A DNA stretch of 5,921 nucleotides, from NCBI GenBank assembly GCA_964597265.1, contig CAZQWJ010000035.1:1-5921 (forward strand), read 5' to 3'. The translations under genes and the position numbers were made by a program. Every line of letters begins with the position of its first letter. Positions within the stretch are counted from its first letter, which is position 1. This DNA is from CAZQWJ01 sp964597265 (GTDB lineage: Bacteria; Patescibacteriota; 4484-211; JAGQKX01). Below, piece after piece: positions 5,552-5,921 of this stretch. Below the pieces are notes generated by a model. That model did not search any database and was not told the origin of the DNA. It was given only the letters and a program-made list of their open reading frames with translations.

Positions 5552-5582
5552 AAAAAAAGCCCCGCTTCTTATGAAGCAGGGC
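5552..5582 (-). terminator. Rho-independent terminator of the structured element
   Basis: On the minus strand, a 10-bp stem GCCCTGCTTC/GAAGCGGGGC (one G-U pair) with loop ATAA is followed by seven T. The wobble becomes an A-C mismatch on the plus strand, supporting minus orientation. It closely resembles the terminator at 4671-4700: the plus-strand block GCAGGGCTC is identical in both. Confidence 0.88.
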
Positions 5583-5586
5583 TCGT

Positions 5587-5717
5587 GGGTCGGCTGGTAG
5601 TCCTTAAAACCATCCGGAGGTTTGCGTGGATGCATGACATCCTCCGAAACCAGCCGACCCGTGGAGGGCATGCACCCAGCAAAAACAATAGTATCACCTA
5701 TTATCTTTGCTGCATGC
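5587..5717 (-). ncRNA. Candidate structured small RNA ending at the 5552-5582 terminator
   Basis: A perfect 12-bp inverted repeat, GGGTCGGCTGGT at 5587-5598 with ACCAGCCGACCC at 5649-5660, encloses a second stem CGGAGG/CCTCCG (5615-5620 and 5641-5646). Just upstream on the minus strand, a long hairpin pairs 5668-5673 with 5712-5717, AGCAAA/TTTGCT, and AATAG/CTATT around a 6-nt loop. With the terminator this gives a compact RNA of about 165 nt on the minus strand. I do not recognise a family. Shared blocks link it to the gap edges. A minus-strand ORF crosses it but also runs through the terminator, so structure explains it better. Function unknown. Confidence 0.45.
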
Positions 5718-5727
5718 ACGCGTTTCC

Positions 5728-5777
5728 AAAAAGGTCAAAGCCGGGAGGCAACATGCTGTTTAGGCATGTGCCTCCCG
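5728..5777 (-). terminator. Hairpin with distant T-run after the partial gene, likely terminator
   Basis: The stem CGGGAGGCA/TGCCTCCCG (5742-5750 and 5769-5777) continues as CATGC/GCATG with one bulged base and a 7-nt loop. On the minus strand a run of five T (5732-5728) follows, but 9 nt after the stem, which is looser than usual. It begins 12 nt past the stop codon of the partial coding sequence. Confidence 0.45.
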
Positions 5778-5789
5778 ACAGTTTAGTCA

Positions 5790-5921
5790 CTAGCGCTGGC
5801 GGCCCTGCTCCAGCGTGCGGGCCAGGATCTCGTCCTTGCCCGCGGAACGTCGGCCGCCGCCCTTCTTCCGGCGGCGAGGAGCTTCCTCCTCACCTCCGGA
5901 AAGGCGGTATTCGGTCCGCGT
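5790..5921 (-). CDS. C-terminal end of an unidentified basic protein (partial)
   Basis: An open minus-strand frame enters from the right edge and ends with TAG at 5792-5790, giving 43 residues. It has an acidic patch (GGEEEAP), then a strongly basic stretch (RRRKKGGGRR) and a helix-like end, DEILARTLEQGRQR. The basic Gly-rich tail suggests nucleic-acid or ribosome contact, but the gene cannot be named. GC is about 71% and third-position GC about 79%, well above the rest of the window. The stop is followed by a terminator-like hairpin. A second minus frame is also open across the region, so coding is probable, not certain. Confidence 0.5.
   Translation of the reverse strand, partial: TRTEYRLSGGEEEAPRRRKKGGGRRSAGKDEILARTLEQGRQR

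Noticed and set aside
5460..5600. 46-codon plus-strand ORF starting MIYLPKRRKIQKYG
   Set aside because: No ribosome site, passes through the minus-strand terminator and into the 12-bp stem; a chance frame is more likely.
5606..5646. Resemblance of minus-strand ACGCAAACCTCCGG to the conserved core of the c-di-GMP-I riboswitch
   Set aside because: Only this short stretch is similar; the matching 5' half with GGCAAACC and the GAAA tetraloop-receptor arm are missing, and the pairing here is different.
5465..5719. 84-codon minus-strand ORF (MHAAKIIGDTIVFAG...) as a protein gene
   Set aside because: It runs straight through a strong terminator and a 12-bp perfect stem, has no family resemblance, and is better explained as RNA structure.

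Overview
Metagenome-like bacterial scaffold, about 47-50% GC over most of its length, made of two contigs joined by a run of exactly 100 N (4725-4824). All protein genes lie on the minus strand; the only plus-strand gene is a tRNA at the left edge. A compact genome with an Obg lacking its C-terminal OCT domain, promoters set right against start codons and many short dispersed palindromic repeats fits a candidate-phyla-radiation (Patescibacteria) lineage. That assignment is an inference from style; no marker gene here proves it.

Left contig (1-4724). An extended -10 promoter drives tRNA-Ala(CGC). It converges with a minus-strand block read right to left: obg (ribosome-assembly GTPase), a P2-type ATPase with the complete set of SERCA-like calcium ligands, and an SdpI-family membrane protein whose start overlaps the ATPase stop. 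Both obg and the ATPase have a -10 hexamer exactly 6 nt before ATG and no Shine-Dalgarno sequence, which suggests leaderless mRNAs. obg carries a 103-bp double-hairpin repeat inserted in frame in its glycine-rich domain, itself containing nested 'CCTGCCTGCGCAGGCAGG'-type palindromes, plus a scrap of another repeat near switch II. A strong minus-strand terminator separates obg from whatever lies in the gap.

Right contig (4825-5921). Almost no convincing protein coding, but dense RNA-like structure. Region 4851-5078 is an array of hairpins which, read on the minus strand, has two GNRA tetraloops and a possible pseudoknot, and leads to a consensus Shine-Dalgarno and ATG beside the gap. At 5342-5408 is a second member of the repeat family found in obg. 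At 5552-5717 is a structured minus-strand element (12-bp stem, long hairpin, strong terminator) that shares four ordered sequence blocks with the two edges of the gap, so the gap may fall inside a second copy of it. The right edge holds the C-terminal 43 codons of an unidentified basic protein at about 71% GC.

The most unusual content is the pair of related terminator-bearing RNA-like elements around the gap, the hairpin array with a possible leader peptide, and the modular repeat domesticated inside obg. The shared repeats and terminators support both contigs coming from the same genome.
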